64,000 nucleotides of DNA from Immersiella caudata (lineage: Eukaryota; Ascomycota; Sordariomycetes; Sordariales; Lasiosphaeriaceae). Shown piece after piece: positions 1 through 11,803 of this stretch (its first letter is position 1; each line of letters opens with the position of its first letter). The stretch lies in assembly GCA_030512335.1 (NCBI GenBank), contig JAULSU010000004.1, forward strand, positions 2,728,001 through 2,792,000, read 5' to 3'. The notes beneath the pieces were generated by a model. The model was not told the DNA's origin. It searched no databases and saw nothing but the letters and a program-made list of their open reading frames with translations. The position numbers and the translations under genes are program-made.

Positions 1-2
1 AC

Positions 3-380
3 GCAAGCAAGACTTCCGCCCCCATCATTACCGACGTGCAGCTCGTCGCGCTCATCAAGAAGACGGCGCGCGCCTCACAGGACGCGGCGGAGGAGTTCCG
101 CAGCGCGGGGCGCCAGGACCTGGTGGACGCTGAGGAGGCGCAAATCCGTGTGCTGGAGGAATATGTGGCGGGTAGCGGCGTCGAGAGCTTGGGCGAGGCG
201 GAGCTCCGCGCCGTCGCGCAGGGGGTGGTAGCGGGACTGCTGGGGGAGGGAGTGACGGCCAAGGCGGCGGTTGGTACCGCTATGAAGAGGTTATTGAGTC
301 AGGGGGGACCCTTGGAGGGTAGAAGCTTTGATAAGGCGGAGCTGATGAGTATGATCAAAGAGGTTGCTGAGGGGAAATAG
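3..380 (+). CDS. AIM41: Aim41/YqeY-like protein, 3' end (5'-truncated by window edge)
   Basis: An open frame enters from the left edge (frame starting at base 3) and stops at TAG 378-380, giving about 125 C-terminal residues. The visible part starts around TDVQLVALIKKTARASQDAAE and continues with GRQDLVDAEEAQIRVLEEY. That is the helical core of the YqeY/GatB tail-like family, to which the fungal mitochondrial Aim41 proteins belong (respiratory-growth or mitochondrial-inheritance phenotypes in yeast). The end (GRSFDKAELMSMIKEV) also fits the family C-terminus. No ATG belonging to this gene lies in the window; a GTG at 36 is internal. The N-terminus and any mitochondrial presequence lie outside. 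The family is fairly sure; the biochemical role is not well defined in the family. Confidence 0.8.
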   Translation, partial: ASKTSAPIITDVQLVALIKKTARASQDAAEEFRSAGRQDLVDAEEAQIRVLEEYVAGSGVESLGEAELRAVAQGVVAGLLGEGVTAKAAVGTAMKRLLSQGGPLEGRSFDKAELMSMIKEVAEGK

Positions 381-1082
381 GGGCTTGTGCGGAGTGTATG
401 ATACTGTACAACATTGCTACGGAGTTCTCAGAAGGATCTTTACGATAGGCTACGCTGAACGCCGTTCCCCCCCTGGGGAGAGGCAACGGGAGAAAGGTAG
501 AGCTAGACAGGTACAGCAAGCTAGACGATCGTCTCATTTTCACCGTTTGGCGGCTGTTTGTGATGAAATAGACCAATTTGCCTGTCTGGAATGGGACCTA
601 GGTTTTTGTGTTTCAGCAGTGTGGAGGTCAAGGAGTCATTACTCGTGTTGGTTCAGGTTTTGGGCCACGTTGAGTTGCGACAGACCGGTCACCAGGGCAG
701 CTGCCATCTCCAGCGACGTCTGATACCTTACTCGTTGCAGGAAACAGATAAGCCTTCAGAGAAAGGCAGCTTGGCTCTGATTGCCTTCCACCCGGCAGAG
801 CACGTGTGCCCAAAGAGCGGTTATGGCTTGTGTGAGGTTCGCCCCGAAGGTTTAACCAGCGCGAGACCGTGTGTCTTTAGCTCATCCAATCCATTGTCAG
901 AGCGCCTCCGCCCGACTCGTGGATGAAAGCTGTTGGATGGCTCATCTGGGCTGCAGAACCCTTCAGATTTTGCGGTCTGTGCACAACGAGAGGGCCATTG
1001 CATGTAGTTTCAAATAATAATCTCTTATGAGACCGTCCTACACTTCCGAGCCCCAATATCGCTTCCTCTCAACCCACACGGA
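381..1082. other. intergenic, no gene recognised
   Basis: About 700 bases after the Aim41-like stop codon. Reading frames here are short, overlap on both strands and have no recognisable motif. It presumably holds the Aim41-like 3' UTR. Nothing else can be supported. Confidence 0.5.
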
Positions 1083-1625
1083 ATGGCTTCCGAAACTGGC
1101 ACTTCTGTTATGTTTCTCCAAAAGACTGGCGTGGAGATACGCCCCCCTTCTCCTGAGCAAGATGTTCAACGAGGACGCAAGAGGGTCAGGAGGGACGACT
1201 TCAGCTCACCGTCGACCACGGCCACCAAATCACCGCCAGGAGAGGCAACGTTCCGCGGCCGTCGGCGGTATCGATCAACATCGGTGATGGCAATACCTGC
1301 TTCACGCAACACATCCCGCAGCATTCGAGACGCCTCCCGATCATGCTCGCCGTCGTCGCGAAAATGCGTCCTATGGGTTTTCAATGTCGATCGACGCCGC
1401 AGCCCAAGCCCGTCTCGGTCTCGGTCTCCCAATAGCCGGAGAACAAGACGGCCACGCCGGCAGCGGACAAGCAGCCGAGGCCGTATCCATCGAGTCGATT
1501 CGATAGCAAACCTTGCGCTTGAGTTCAAGTCGGGCGTCCAGTCGGGGGTCGTGGTCATTGACAAGATGGATTGTGAGGCAGATGAAACCGGGCGACGGAG
1601 GGAAGGCAAAGCCATTGGTGTGTGA
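1083..1625 (+). CDS. Hypothetical basic RS-rich protein, weak gene call
   Basis: A 180-codon frame starts at ATG 1083 and ends at TGA 1623-1625. The N-terminal third reads like a natural protein (VEIRPPSPEQDVQRGRKRVR). The middle is strongly basic and has Ser-Arg/Ser-Pro runs (RRRSPSPSRSRSPNSRR) as in splicing-factor RS domains. There is no RNA-recognition motif or other known domain. A 149-codon frame on the opposite strand covers the same DNA, which weakens the case, and the true gene might contain introns. RS-like composition can arise by chance in GC-rich DNA, so this is a candidate only. Confidence 0.3.
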   Translation: MASETGTSVMFLQKTGVEIRPPSPEQDVQRGRKRVRRDDFSSPSTTATKSPPGEATFRGRRRYRSTSVMAIPASRNTSRSIRDASRSCSPSSRKCVLWVFNVDRRRSPSPSRSRSPNSRRTRRPRRQRTSSRGRIHRVDSIANLALEFKSGVQSGVVVIDKMDCEADETGRRREGKAIGV

Positions 1626-2729
1626 TGAAACTGCTGAATTTCTGTTACTGGTCCCGGCAGTCAGCCTTAGTCATGTAGGCGAGGCGCGCAGCGATTGAGT
1701 TGGTGGTGAGATGTGCCAGTGCCTTGCAGTTGGGTTGACTTCAAGCCCCTTCATGCAGGGCGGGGCTTTCCCAACGGACTTGGGTCTTCGTCGACGATTT
1801 AGATTGGTAATGGTAGGCCTTCTATACATCAGCAGCATTAGCACAAGAGTCAACAGACGGCATTGGCTCTGCCACGCTCGCTTCAAGGCATCGAGGCTTG
1901 GGGGCTGGGACTCCGAAGTCTCAAATGAGCGCGCATAATAGAGCAGTTAATTTTTACCGCCGTTGACGCGCTCCATTCGCCTCGCGCCATTCACTCGGTG
2001 ACCAAGCAATTCAACGGCAACGGCCAGCAAGCATTCGAAACGACCCGCACAAGCTGTTTTTATCTCAACTTCCAAGCCCGATCGCACCCATCTTGAGAAG
2101 ACTAGAAAAGGTCCTTTACCATCTCCAGTTTAGACCCAAACGGTAAGGTGGTACAGCCCACTTCTTTCAAGGCACGTGCCGCTCAGTCTGTGTTGGGTCA
2201 CGCGCCAACTTATCGCTTCCAACCGATAGGCGATAAAGCTTCGGCTTCTCGAAGGTGACACTGACGACGGAGGCATCAGCACGCACTAATCCGTAGACCC
2301 TGCCCTCTTTCTCAACCGGCCGGCCTGCCTTGAGACAACGGTATCTCTCTTTTCCTTCCCTCCCTACCTCCTCCCATTCCGTTGCACACCCAGGAGCAAA
2401 CGCAAACGCGGAGCTGCCTCCTGTCTCTACCTCTCTCTTTTTTTTTTTTTTGCTCTTTTCCATTATTCTTCCCTAAACTTTCTTCCTTGCACCTGACCAA
2501 GCACTGCTTGCGCAACCTCTCTGCCCCGCCACACACCTTGGTATCTGCACCCTATCGCGACGATCTGCAACTCAACGCACACCCCTCCCCCACGACTTAC
2601 CAGCCTTTCAGCCTCACAACAACCTCAGTTCATCAAGGCTTCACTCTCCGGTGATGAAAACAGTACCCCCGAAGGTTCTACTCGGGTAGCTAGTTACTAG
2701 CAGGTTTCTGGAGGAAACTGCTGCGCGGC
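1626..2729. promoter_or_regulatory. intergenic and upstream region of the SNF2/RING gene, with pyrimidine-rich tract
   Basis: About 1.1 kb upstream of the helicase start. The stretch from about 2340 to 2540 is strongly C/T-rich and has a run of about 15 T near 2438-2452. Such CT tracts are common just upstream of transcription starts in filamentous fungi. No TATA box or defined operator is evident. The promoter role is inferred from position and composition. Confidence 0.4.
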
Positions 2730-5700
2730 ATGGACGCTGGCAGCCAAGAAAGTGGTAAGTGCGCCATCTGCCCCTCCAAAAACCGATGCCCGCCCGCTTG
2801 TTTGACTTCTACGGCGATCTCGTCGCGCTTCGGCCAACATCCTTCGCGCCTGCCCTTCGCTCTCAAGTTTGGTTAGATTTTTGAGACTGACAATTCCCAG
2901 CACGCGACCAGGCGAGTAGCTCTGTGCCAGCGACGCCAAACATGTCGTGGCAGGCAGCGACGCTGCTCAACCCACGAGGCGCGGGCACACCCCCGAGCTC
3001 GTCTTCCGCTCCGCAGCCTCTACCCATGACATCAAGCCAGCTAACCAACGGCTCGCAGCCGTCTGACGCTGTTTCCTTTCAGTTTGCCAACCGAGCAGGC
3101 ACATATATCGACTTGTCTGGCATGTTATACGAGCGCACTCGCAGCGTTGGCCTGCCATACCACCCCCATGCTTCCTCCCCCAATCTTGCTTCTTCAGGCA
3201 ATCCGTACACCAACGGCCTGCCCAACGGCGTACTGGGCAACGGGGCAACGGCCAATCAAACTCCTGTCTCGGCCCTTCAGAATGGATTGGTCATGTCAAA
3301 TGGCTTCGGCAAGCACATCGAGCGCCTCAATAATGTGGAAGAGCGTCCCGCTGTGCCGGTGCCAAAGCGCCGTAAGACTCAGACCGAGAGCGACCCCCCG
3401 CAAGCTAGCCCCGTATATGGCGAGAGCAGTGGTGTTCTTGGTGAGCACATCAAGCGACAGCCAGCACTCGAGGCTGGGCGGCACAAGCCGGCCTCGAAGC
3501 CAGCAGAGACGGTCGACTTGACCGACAATGACAATGATGTCCAAGAGGTGGCAGTAGTGCCCAGAGAGCCTACAAACGAGGAAGAGGTCTGCTTTGGGAT
3601 GGTTGATGGTGCTAGGATCAATTGTCACACGATCCCACACCCAAAACCTGGTGCATTTGCTCTTGGCGGACCGTCTTTTTGGCCCCAGGTCAAGGTCGTC
3701 CTCAAGAGAATCACGACCCCAGACAGCTGCGAGATATCCGTCTACGATCACACACGCAGGATATTTGGCACCATCGACTCGAAGACTGCGCGCTGTCTTG
3801 CCCCTATTCTCGACAAAGGCCAGCTCCGTATCCGAACTGATTGCAGGATTCCCACCAGGAGAAAGGAGCCTGGCGAGGACAAATCTGGCCAACCCATTTC
3901 ACGGGCCCTCAAGGCAGAGTTGATGCTCTACGGCCCTCGTAAGCTCGTGAACGTCATTGGGTCTCATTTTCAAAGATGCTCCATGACACTCCTCACCCCT
4001 ACACGGGTCGATGCGGGTGTCAAGGTAGCTGTGCCGACAACTACTAGGGCCACACCTGTTCCCGCTATGACACCAATCGCTCCCACGCCCAACTCGGCAG
4101 TAGCACGTACCGTCGAAGAAATCAGAAGCGAGGTGCTGGGCGTCTTTGACTCGCTTCCGCATACCGATACGCTGCCAGAAATGGAACCCAGCCCGGTGAT
4201 TACAACGGCGCTGCTGAAGCATCAGCGCCAAGCTCTCTACTTCATGACCTCCCGAGAGAGAGAGGCAGTATTTGACACCAAAGACAAGATTGCGAGGTCC
4301 ACATGGTGCCTGAGGAAAGACAAATGGGGCGGTAATGTTTACTACAACCTCGTCACCAACCAGACGCAGCGGGAGCGACCGCCGGAAGCCTTGGGTGGCA
4401 TCTTGGCTGATATGATGGGACTGGGCAAGACTCTGAGCGTGCTATCGCTGATTGCAAGTACTCTCGACCAAGCGCTTGAGTGGGAGAAGCTTTCGCCGGT
4501 TCAGCCAAAGGTACCGGAGAAGAAGCCAACCAACTCTTTCAACCCACCCAAACCCCAAAGTCTTGAGCTGACGCCAGTGGTCTTGAATGGAAGAACAACA
4601 CTGCTAATCTGCCCGCTGAGCACCGTCACAAACTGGGAGGAGCAGCTCAGGCAACACGTTGCCCCGGGCTCGATCTCTTATCACATATACCACGGCCCCA
4701 ATCGCGAAAAGGACCCCAGAAAGCTCGCACAGTATGACCTGGTCATCACTACCTACGGTTCAGTGTCCAGTGAGCTGAATTCGCGCAACAAGAAGAAGAG
4801 GGGCTTGTACCCGCTAGAGGAGATCGCGTGGTTCCGCATCGTTCTCGACGAAGCACATATGATCAGAGAGCAAAACACGTTGGCCTTCAAGTCGATCTGC
4901 AGGCTGCAGGCGAGTCGCCGGTGGGCAGTGACTGGAACTCCAGTTCAGAACAAGCTTGAAGACTTGGCATCGCTTCTTGCCTTCCTCCGCCTAAAGCCAT
5001 TTGATGAGAGGTCCAAGTTTGTCCAGTACATCATCACGCCGTTCAAGAATGCGGACCCCGAAATTGTTCCCAAACTGCGAGTCCTCATCGACACCATCAC
5101 CATACGCCGCCTAAAGGATAAAATCAACTTGCCAAAGCGAACTGACGAAATTGTGAGGCTCGACTTCACTGAAAACGAGCGAACAATATACGACTGGTTC
5201 AATAGGAATACCGTGGAGAGGGTTCGTGTCCTTACGGGACAGGGATCGCAAGAGCGCATTGCTGGAAAGGCCATGATTCACATCCTACGCTCCATTCTCC
5301 AGCTGCGACTCATCTGCGCACATGGCAAAGACCTCCTCAATGACGCAGATCTTGAAGAGTTGAAAGGCATGACTGCGGACACTCCCATTGACCTGAGCGA
5401 TGACGAGGAGGACAAACCTGTCCTCCAAGAAGGGAAGGCTTACGAATTTTACTATCTTCTCCAAGAGTCAAATGGCGACATTTGTGCCAAGTGCCAGGTC
5501 AAGCTCGGCTCTAACGAGGTGATCGATCTGGAGGGGGACAATAAGGACGACGTAATCGGCTACATGAGCTCGGCTCCATGCGTTCACATCTACTGCCCGG
5601 ACTGCCTCAACACACTGCACCGCCAGCCCAACAACCAGCGATGCGATGAATGCTGCGAGCGTGTGAGGGAATCCTTTTGTCCAATCAGCCGAAGCCGCGC

Positions 5701-6349
5701 GATGCATGAACACGAGTCTCGCCAGGCGAAGAAGAACCAGGGCGCAGTACTCAAGAACGTCAACAGTCGTGAGGATGAAGAGTATATCCCGCACACCAAG
5801 ACTCGCGCCTTGGTTGAGGAGCTCAGGCAGCACAAAATGATGAGCCTGGAGAACCCACACGAACGCCCGTACAAGTCTGTGGTGTTTTCCGGTTGGACCT
5901 CCCACCTGGACCTGATCGAGAAAGCGCTGAACCAGGAGGGGATCATCTTCACTCGCCTTGATGGCAAGATGACCCGGGTAGCCCGGAACCTGGCCATGGA
6001 GGAATTCCGCGACAACCCTGACGTGCAGGTTATCCTAGTCAGCATCATGGCTGGTGGATTGGGTCTCAACTTGACAACTGCCAATACCGTCTACGTCATG
6101 GAGCCGCAATTCAACCCAGCCGCAGAAGCCCAGGCCATCGACCGCGTTCATCGACTAGGGCAAACTCGTGAGGTGCGGACCGTTCGATTCGTCATGAACA
6201 AGAGCTTCGAGGAGAGTATGCTCGACTTACAAGACAAGAAGACAAAGCTGGCCAATCTCTCCATGGACGACCGTGACAAGGCGAAGATCATGAATCGCAA
6301 TGATGCTGCCAAGCAGCGTCTCATAGACTTGCGGAGCCTCTTCAAGTAA
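2730..6349 (+). CDS. SNF2-family helicase with embedded RING finger (Rad5/HLTF-like)
   Basis: Model join(2730..2754, 2901..6349), 1157 aa. The first exon is eight codons plus one base (MDAGSQES), followed by a GTAAGT...CAG intron. The main frame has no ATG of its own before MSWQ at 2942, so this exon gives a natural start. Residues 1-200 are low complexity with a basic stretch (KRRKTQ). A segment near 230-360 (EEVCFGMVDGARI) resembles a diverged HIRAN-type module; this is an inference. Helicase motifs: Walker A GLGKT near residue 515 and DEAH (VLDEAH) near 658. A RING-like cysteine/histidine cluster lies between the lobes at about 867-938 (CAKC, CVHIYCPDC, CDEC). The C-terminal lobe carries IDRVHRLGQ. 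This order (SNF2-N, RING, HELICc) is that of Rad5/HLTF/SMARCA3 proteins, which act in post-replication repair or chromatin remodelling in the nucleus. Fungi have several such paralogues, so I give no symbol. Confidence 0.9.
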
Positions 6350-7375
6350 TCGTTACGACATTCGTTCAGACCGTCCAGGACACTGATTGCAACCCTTCGG
6401 AACTTTTGGGCTTCTTCTCCACGGCATCCAAACCTCTCTTCACTAATACAGTCCCTTCACGAGAGGATTAGCTCTCGTTTGACATCGTTGCTATCACGGC
6501 CCTCCACAGCAAGAACCAGTAGATACACCAAAGCTTTGCTGTATGAAGCACATACAAGATACCGCTTCACTGACGCTCCTCCCCCTGGCAGCATTTTGAG
6601 GAAGCCAAGATGTCACGACCACGATCGGTGCACTTCACGGCTTCTACATTTCTTTACAGTACACATTTAGCCCACAGTTGCATGGGCACTTGGAGCTCCT
6701 GACCAAGTGCCACAGCAAAGACATCATTAGCAAGGCGTGCTTTTCGGGAGACCAACCTGGCATTGGGCGGTGCGGAAGCGATGGGGTAGATTTCACAGGT
6801 CAATGGGGTTTTCTATGGGGTTTGGTAGCTGAAGTCGGCGTCACGGTACCCTCCTCAGTTTTTAGACAGGGGCGTTTTCAGAAGGTGGCTTCTCAAGCAT
6901 CTTGTTTCTATGATCTCAACAGATGTATCTACACTGATTTCCTACCATTTCTTTTTTTTTGGGTGCCGTTTTCTTGGTTGTTCTGCGCTGGTTAGATTTT
7001 GGGGGCGGAGTTCGGCTAAACATTCACCTCTCCTTGATACCCATGCTTTACAGGCGATGCTTTTCTCCAGCATTGCCTTGCCTTGCAAACCATTCATGAC
7101 GCACAGGAATATAACCAGAAATACGAGCCAACCTTGAATGCAATGCTATCTCTCCGTCCGAAAACGGAGTGTCACTTGCACCACACGCCTGCTTCCTGCA
7201 CCAACAATCTTGGCGATTCCCTGATGTTTGATCTGAAGCGAAGCAATCTCCAACTACACGTGAGAGAGGCGGCTGATGAGGAGAAGGTATTCTTGCAATG
7301 TGACGTGCAGTGGGAAATACTTGCGTCCACAGACTAGACCGCCTGACTCTCGAGTACGGGTACCGTATTTTTCGG
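6350..7375. other. intergenic, downstream of SNF2/RING gene
   Basis: About 1 kb after the helicase stop. It includes the presumed 3' UTR and short frames on both strands without recognisable content. No RNA gene was found. Confidence 0.5.
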
Positions 7376-7609
7376 CTGGATTCGCCTTTACTCAGAGGCC
7401 GTGCACACCCAGGATGTTATGTCAGCCCGCACGTAAAGGGCATACGCAAAGCCGCGAGCTAGCCTGTGTTGACGGCCAAATCTCACCCTGCTACTTATAA
7501 CTAGGCTCCCTATCGATACCGTCGTGCAAGGAGGACTCGATGGCTGTTGCGCGAGTTTGCTGACACAGCGTTCCGGGCGTACACGGCCTCCGAGTAAAGG
7601 CGAATCCAG
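7376..7609. repeat. Fold-back element: imperfect inverted repeat with about 50-bp arms and 134-bp loop
   Basis: The left arm 7376-7425 (begins CTGGATTCGCC) is nearly identical to the reverse complement of 7560-7609. The arms align without gaps. Eight positions differ and all eight are transitions (A/G or C/T). The left arm carries the A or T state at six of the eight. Outside the arms both flanks carry a T-run or A-run (near 7366-7372 and 7615-7622), so the repeat may extend about 15 bases further with an indel. The structure fits a small fold-back or MITE-like remnant. The transition-only divergence is what repeat-induced point mutation leaves. No transposase frame or target-site duplication was identified. 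Confidence 0.75.
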
Positions 7610-8299
7610 CGGGGAAAAAAAATAGGGCATTTGGACGACCTGACGTTGTCCACCCCTAACTCTTTGGACTGAAAAGGCAACAAATACGGCCGCATGCATC
7701 CTAAGTAGTCTCGATGACTTGAAACAGGTGGCAATCCACCTCCGCAATGTTAATGCGAACTAGACATGGAATCGCAAGGTCTAAAGGTTGCAGTGCTAAA
7801 TCTGGCAGCCGCAGGCGATGTCACACTTGGTGTGAAGTGCTCCATACTTTAAACTTCACGTCAATCAAACCTTTGGATCACTCATGCTGGAAGGGAGTGG
7901 ACTTTCGGTTTTGTTTATTTCCTTGCCTCTGCGAGCAAGGCTTTCGTTTGTTTGTTTGTAAAGATATTCGTGAACGCGTAAAACCCATGCATGCACTGCC
8001 CCCATGACCCACACTGCAAAGTAAGTGGCCTTTTGGTCCCTATCTCATGAACGTCACCCAGAAACTCTATTCGTCAAACCCATCAGCTGAAGGGATCAGC
8101 AAGAGGTCATTCATATCAGACGTTGCAACCCCCAGTTGGGTGTCCCATCCTCGGCGTGGTGGGTCGCTGCCTGCTCTCCAAGATGGTAGCGATATCGATG
8201 CGAACCGTGGTCGGCACAGTACGGTGATATTATGTAACGGTGTCTCTATGGTACATCGGTGGTGTGTTTGAGCAACCAGTCTGCAATGAAATGAAATGC
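7610..8299. other. intergenic, between fold-back element and OLE1 3' end
   Basis: About 690 bases. Contains the presumed 3' UTR of the desaturase gene, which is read from the right. Short frames only; nothing recognised. Confidence 0.5.
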
Positions 8300-9942
8300 T
8301 CATGCTGCGTCGGCGCTGGCAACGGGTTGGCCAACACGAGTGACCTGGTTGCCGGCGCGGACAATGCGCTGGCCAGAAGAGTCGCGGATGGTGGCGATGT
8401 CCTTGTTCTCGGACTGAGCACGCTTCCAGATTTCGACCTCGCAGCCGCCACGTAAAACACCGATTCTCATGGTAGAGAGAAGGTTGTGAGCAGCGTTGGA
8501 ATGGTTGTAGACACCACCATTGAAGATTGCAGTAGCGTCCTTGCCAACGGCAGCAGAGATGAGAGCCTTGCCGCCGGGATGGTCCTTGATGAAGTTGCCA
8601 ACATCGTGGATGACACCAGCGACAGCAATCCAGGCCTTGCCCTCAGTCTTCGTCTGCTCAACAAACTCGTCCCAGCTGATGACGGGGAGAAGCTCCAGGG
8701 GCTGGCCCCAGTCAAGGGTGGCACGCTTCTGGTCGAGCTTCTTCTGGGTCTGCTGGAGTCTGCCCTTCTCGATCTCGTTCTGAGGGAAGGTCTTGAGGTT
8801 GTAGGCGAGACCCATCCACTTCCAGAGGGTGATGCACCACTTGGTGGGGTCATACTGCCACCACTCGATTGCGTTACGGAAGTCGCTGGGGAACTCGTGG
8901 TGAAAGCTAATCACATGTCAGCATAGGGTTTGAGAAAACGAGAACGATTGCACCAACTTGTGATAACCCTCGCCGAGAGTAACAAGGGCAGTGATGACGT
9001 GATCTCTCGGTGAGTTGCGGTCGTCGAAAGGCTGGTCGCCAAGCCAGTGAGCCAAGCTGTTGACGCAGAAGGTGGCTTGCTGGACGAAGCAGCTAATTCA
9101 AAGTTAGAATGCGTCTTCGGAGCTCCGGCCGGAGAGTGAGCACTTACATTCTGAGAATACCGGCGTAGACGAAGCCACCGAGAAAATCGCCCCACCCGAA
9201 CCCGCAGACTAGAGTGGGCACAATGAGGGCCATGGTGATGACCGACTTGAGGTAGTTCTTGTGCTGCCAGACAACGACGGGGTCCTCATTGAGATCCGTG
9301 ATATCGGTACGGCCGATCCTGCGGGGGTTCTGCTTCATCACCATCCATCCTATGTGGCTGTAAAGTAGACCCTTGCGAACGGAATAGGGATCCTTGTCGG
9401 TGTCGGTGTACCGATGGTGCGATCGGTGACCACTGGACCACCAACGGGCGCTGCCCTCAACAGCGGCGGAACCACCAGCGGCAAGGAAGATTCTCAGGGG
9501 GAGAGTAGCCTTGTAGCTCGTGTGGGCCCAGAGGCGATGGTAACCGGCAGCTAGAAGTCAGGTTAGCCAACGTGAACATCTCAGGGCTCAATAAACTGAA
9601 CGTACTGATTCCGAGGCCAGCGAAGAAGTAGTATGCGATGGAGAAAATGGCCGTCTTGAATTGGAGAGGAACCCAAAACGAGGAGACCAGACCCGCAAGG
9701 GGGATGAAGATGATGAAGGTGGTATTCAGCCAGTTGACGTGTTGATACCAGTTCTTCAGTGTGATGGGCTGATCTGTGATATCTGTTTGATGGCGTCCAC
9801 TGTTAGCAACTGCCGGTGCCAATCGCTCGGAGCACTTACGAGACTTGCGAAGATCGACCTTCTGCTTCCGGAGAGGCACGTAATCGGTGGTGCCATCAGG
9901 GAAGGCCTCAGCCTGGACGGCGGCGGCGGAGGAGGACGCCAT
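8300..9942 (-). CDS. OLE1: Acyl-CoA delta-9 desaturase with C-terminal cytochrome b5 domain
   Basis: Model complement(join(8300..8906, 8958..9092, 9148..9550, 9606..9782, 9840..9942)), 474 aa, with four introns of 51-57 nt. The enzyme puts the first double bond into stearoyl- and palmitoyl-CoA at the ER membrane. The three di-iron histidine boxes are visible: HRLWAH (98-103), HRSHH (135-139) and HNFHH (272-276). Introns 2 and 4 fall at boxes 1 and 3, so the reading phase is confirmed by the motifs. Hydrophobic segments flank the boxes ([14 protein letters not shown] and [14 protein letters not shown]). The C-terminal cytochrome b5 domain has the haem-ligand motif HPGG near 380 ([11 protein letters not shown]). 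Length matches fungal Ole1. The start is the first ATG of the frame (MASSSAAAV). The intron 4 donor is GTTGGT, weaker than the other donors here. Confidence 0.95.
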
Positions 9943-11803
9943 GGCGAGGCGGAAGCGCACTCGGACGGGAGGAAGAAGGCGCGCAGTTCAGAGAACTGTT
10001 TATCGTCGGCGTCGGTGATGACGTGAAGTTCGACGACGTTCGTAGTTTCCCAAGTCAACGGTGAGACTGGGTTGGCGAAATGGGGAGACGGGCAAAGGAA
10101 TTGGGCAGGATGAAAAGGCGGCCGAGGGGTGTGGAAGTTTTATAAGGAGATAAGAATCAAAACAGCAGGGGTCTAAGCTGTACCAGGTGGGTTTGGCGGG
10201 GGGTGGTGGATGGGTGAGATGGAGGGAGGCAAAGTTTGTCTGCTCTGGGCTCAGGAGGGGCGGAATGGAATGGGCCGGGACATGCCTGGACTGACAAGGG
10301 GTTGACATGCGGGTTTGGCTTGTACCTTTTTTTTTTGCCCTGTGAAAAAAGCGTTGGCAGTTCGTTTGCACGCAGAAAGGTTCGCCTCTCGGCGGCGTTG
10401 GGGGGTGAATGTTGGTTGGACCCGGATTCGGGAGCTTCCTCTCACTACTAGCGTGGCTGGCTTACACCGAACTGCGGACTTGCGAAGTGATTCATCTTCA
10501 GACCACAGTTGCACCAGCGTCATTCGGCCTCAGCCGACCATGGCATGTGGATGGTACCATTGCGTGAGAGCAACCATTTCTTCCAAGAATCGGCTGGCCG
10601 CCTGGTTCGTTCCAGGGGCTTTTCGGCGACTGATGGTGGGTTTGAAGGCCATTTTTGCCGTCGCAGCTTTTTTGTTGAGCAAAGTGTTGGGGATGCGTTC
10701 GGTCGAGGCGGGGCTAAGATATGCAGCTTCTGATTGGCCAGCGCAGCCCTCACCAGGAACCGCACTGCCGAAGGTGGGCCTCTCCCTAAAAGCGGACCCG
10801 CCTTTATTCCTCGCTGCGAGTGGCGGGTTAAAGACACCAGCATCAACATCACTTCCTCCATCCGTCTCGAGGTAACAGAAACCTGTCGCAAATTTAAAGT
10901 TTTACTTCGTAGGGACCCCGAAGTAAATGTCTGCGTTTCCCGGACACCGGAGTTCCTCCGCATAGTACATCTCTCCGTCCAAAGTCTGGGCCTGACTCGA
11001 CCCAGTCCGAGTCCATCGGCGCATCGGATTCCCAGCTTTCCCTCCGGCTCCGTAAGCGAATGCGCAGCGATCCCGGGAACGAAGATGGGGATGAGCGACA
11101 ACCCCGCCCTCGTCTTCAACACTCCACTTTCGCGTTCCAATGGCGACTGTAATCCTGATTGGGGTCAGATCGATTGGAGTGAAAGAGAGTCATGCCTGGT
11201 CCGGTGCGAGGTGCGGGTTCCCTCCGCTTCGTCGTGGATGCGTGCAGATCTCCCCCACCAGCCCGAATCGGCAGGCTTCCAGAAAGGTGCATACGCCACA
11301 CCCGCGGTGGCACGCTCCTATCGGCTGTCATCTCTGCCTTTCCAGGGGACAACAACCAGTGTCAGCAATGAAGAAACTAACTTGCATTGTCCCGTTCGAA
11401 ATTTTGGGCACGCAATTTTGCAGTAAAGAAACGAACATAACGATTAAACCCGTCCACAAGTTGAAGGCCTTGCTTCCTCAACAATAACATGACACCACCA
11501 AGTGGTGTATATCTACAAGAACGCTTTTGAGGGGCAACAATTTCCTTGCCCGAACATGTGGGGAAAGATAAGATCGAATGCAAGCAGATTGCCTCCATAG
11601 ACCGTACCAAAACAACGTCATACTATGCTAAAACGAAGTTGCCAGCCCAAATCAGGTCTCGGATGTCGCTTTGCTTGCTTGCGCTCATTTGTCTTAAATA
11701 CGAATAAAATTGGTAATGCGTTCTTCGTTCAAAATGAAGACCGGAAATCGTGGGAGTAGATGTCGAGCATAGGGATTGTAGTTTGTACAAGGAACACATA
11801 TCG
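9943..11803. other. intergenic: OLE1 upstream region and 3' flank of the kinase-like gene
   Basis: About 1.9 kb between two minus-strand genes. The part next to OLE1 (about 9943-10400) should hold its promoter; it contains a T-run near 10328-10337. Several frames of 70-230 codons overlap each other on both strands here, but none shows conserved motifs, and they look like chance frames in GC-rich DNA. Confidence 0.45.

Noticed and set aside
7388..7747. A 119-codon minus frame across the fold-back element
   Set aside because: It runs through both repeat arms and has no transposase motif or start context.
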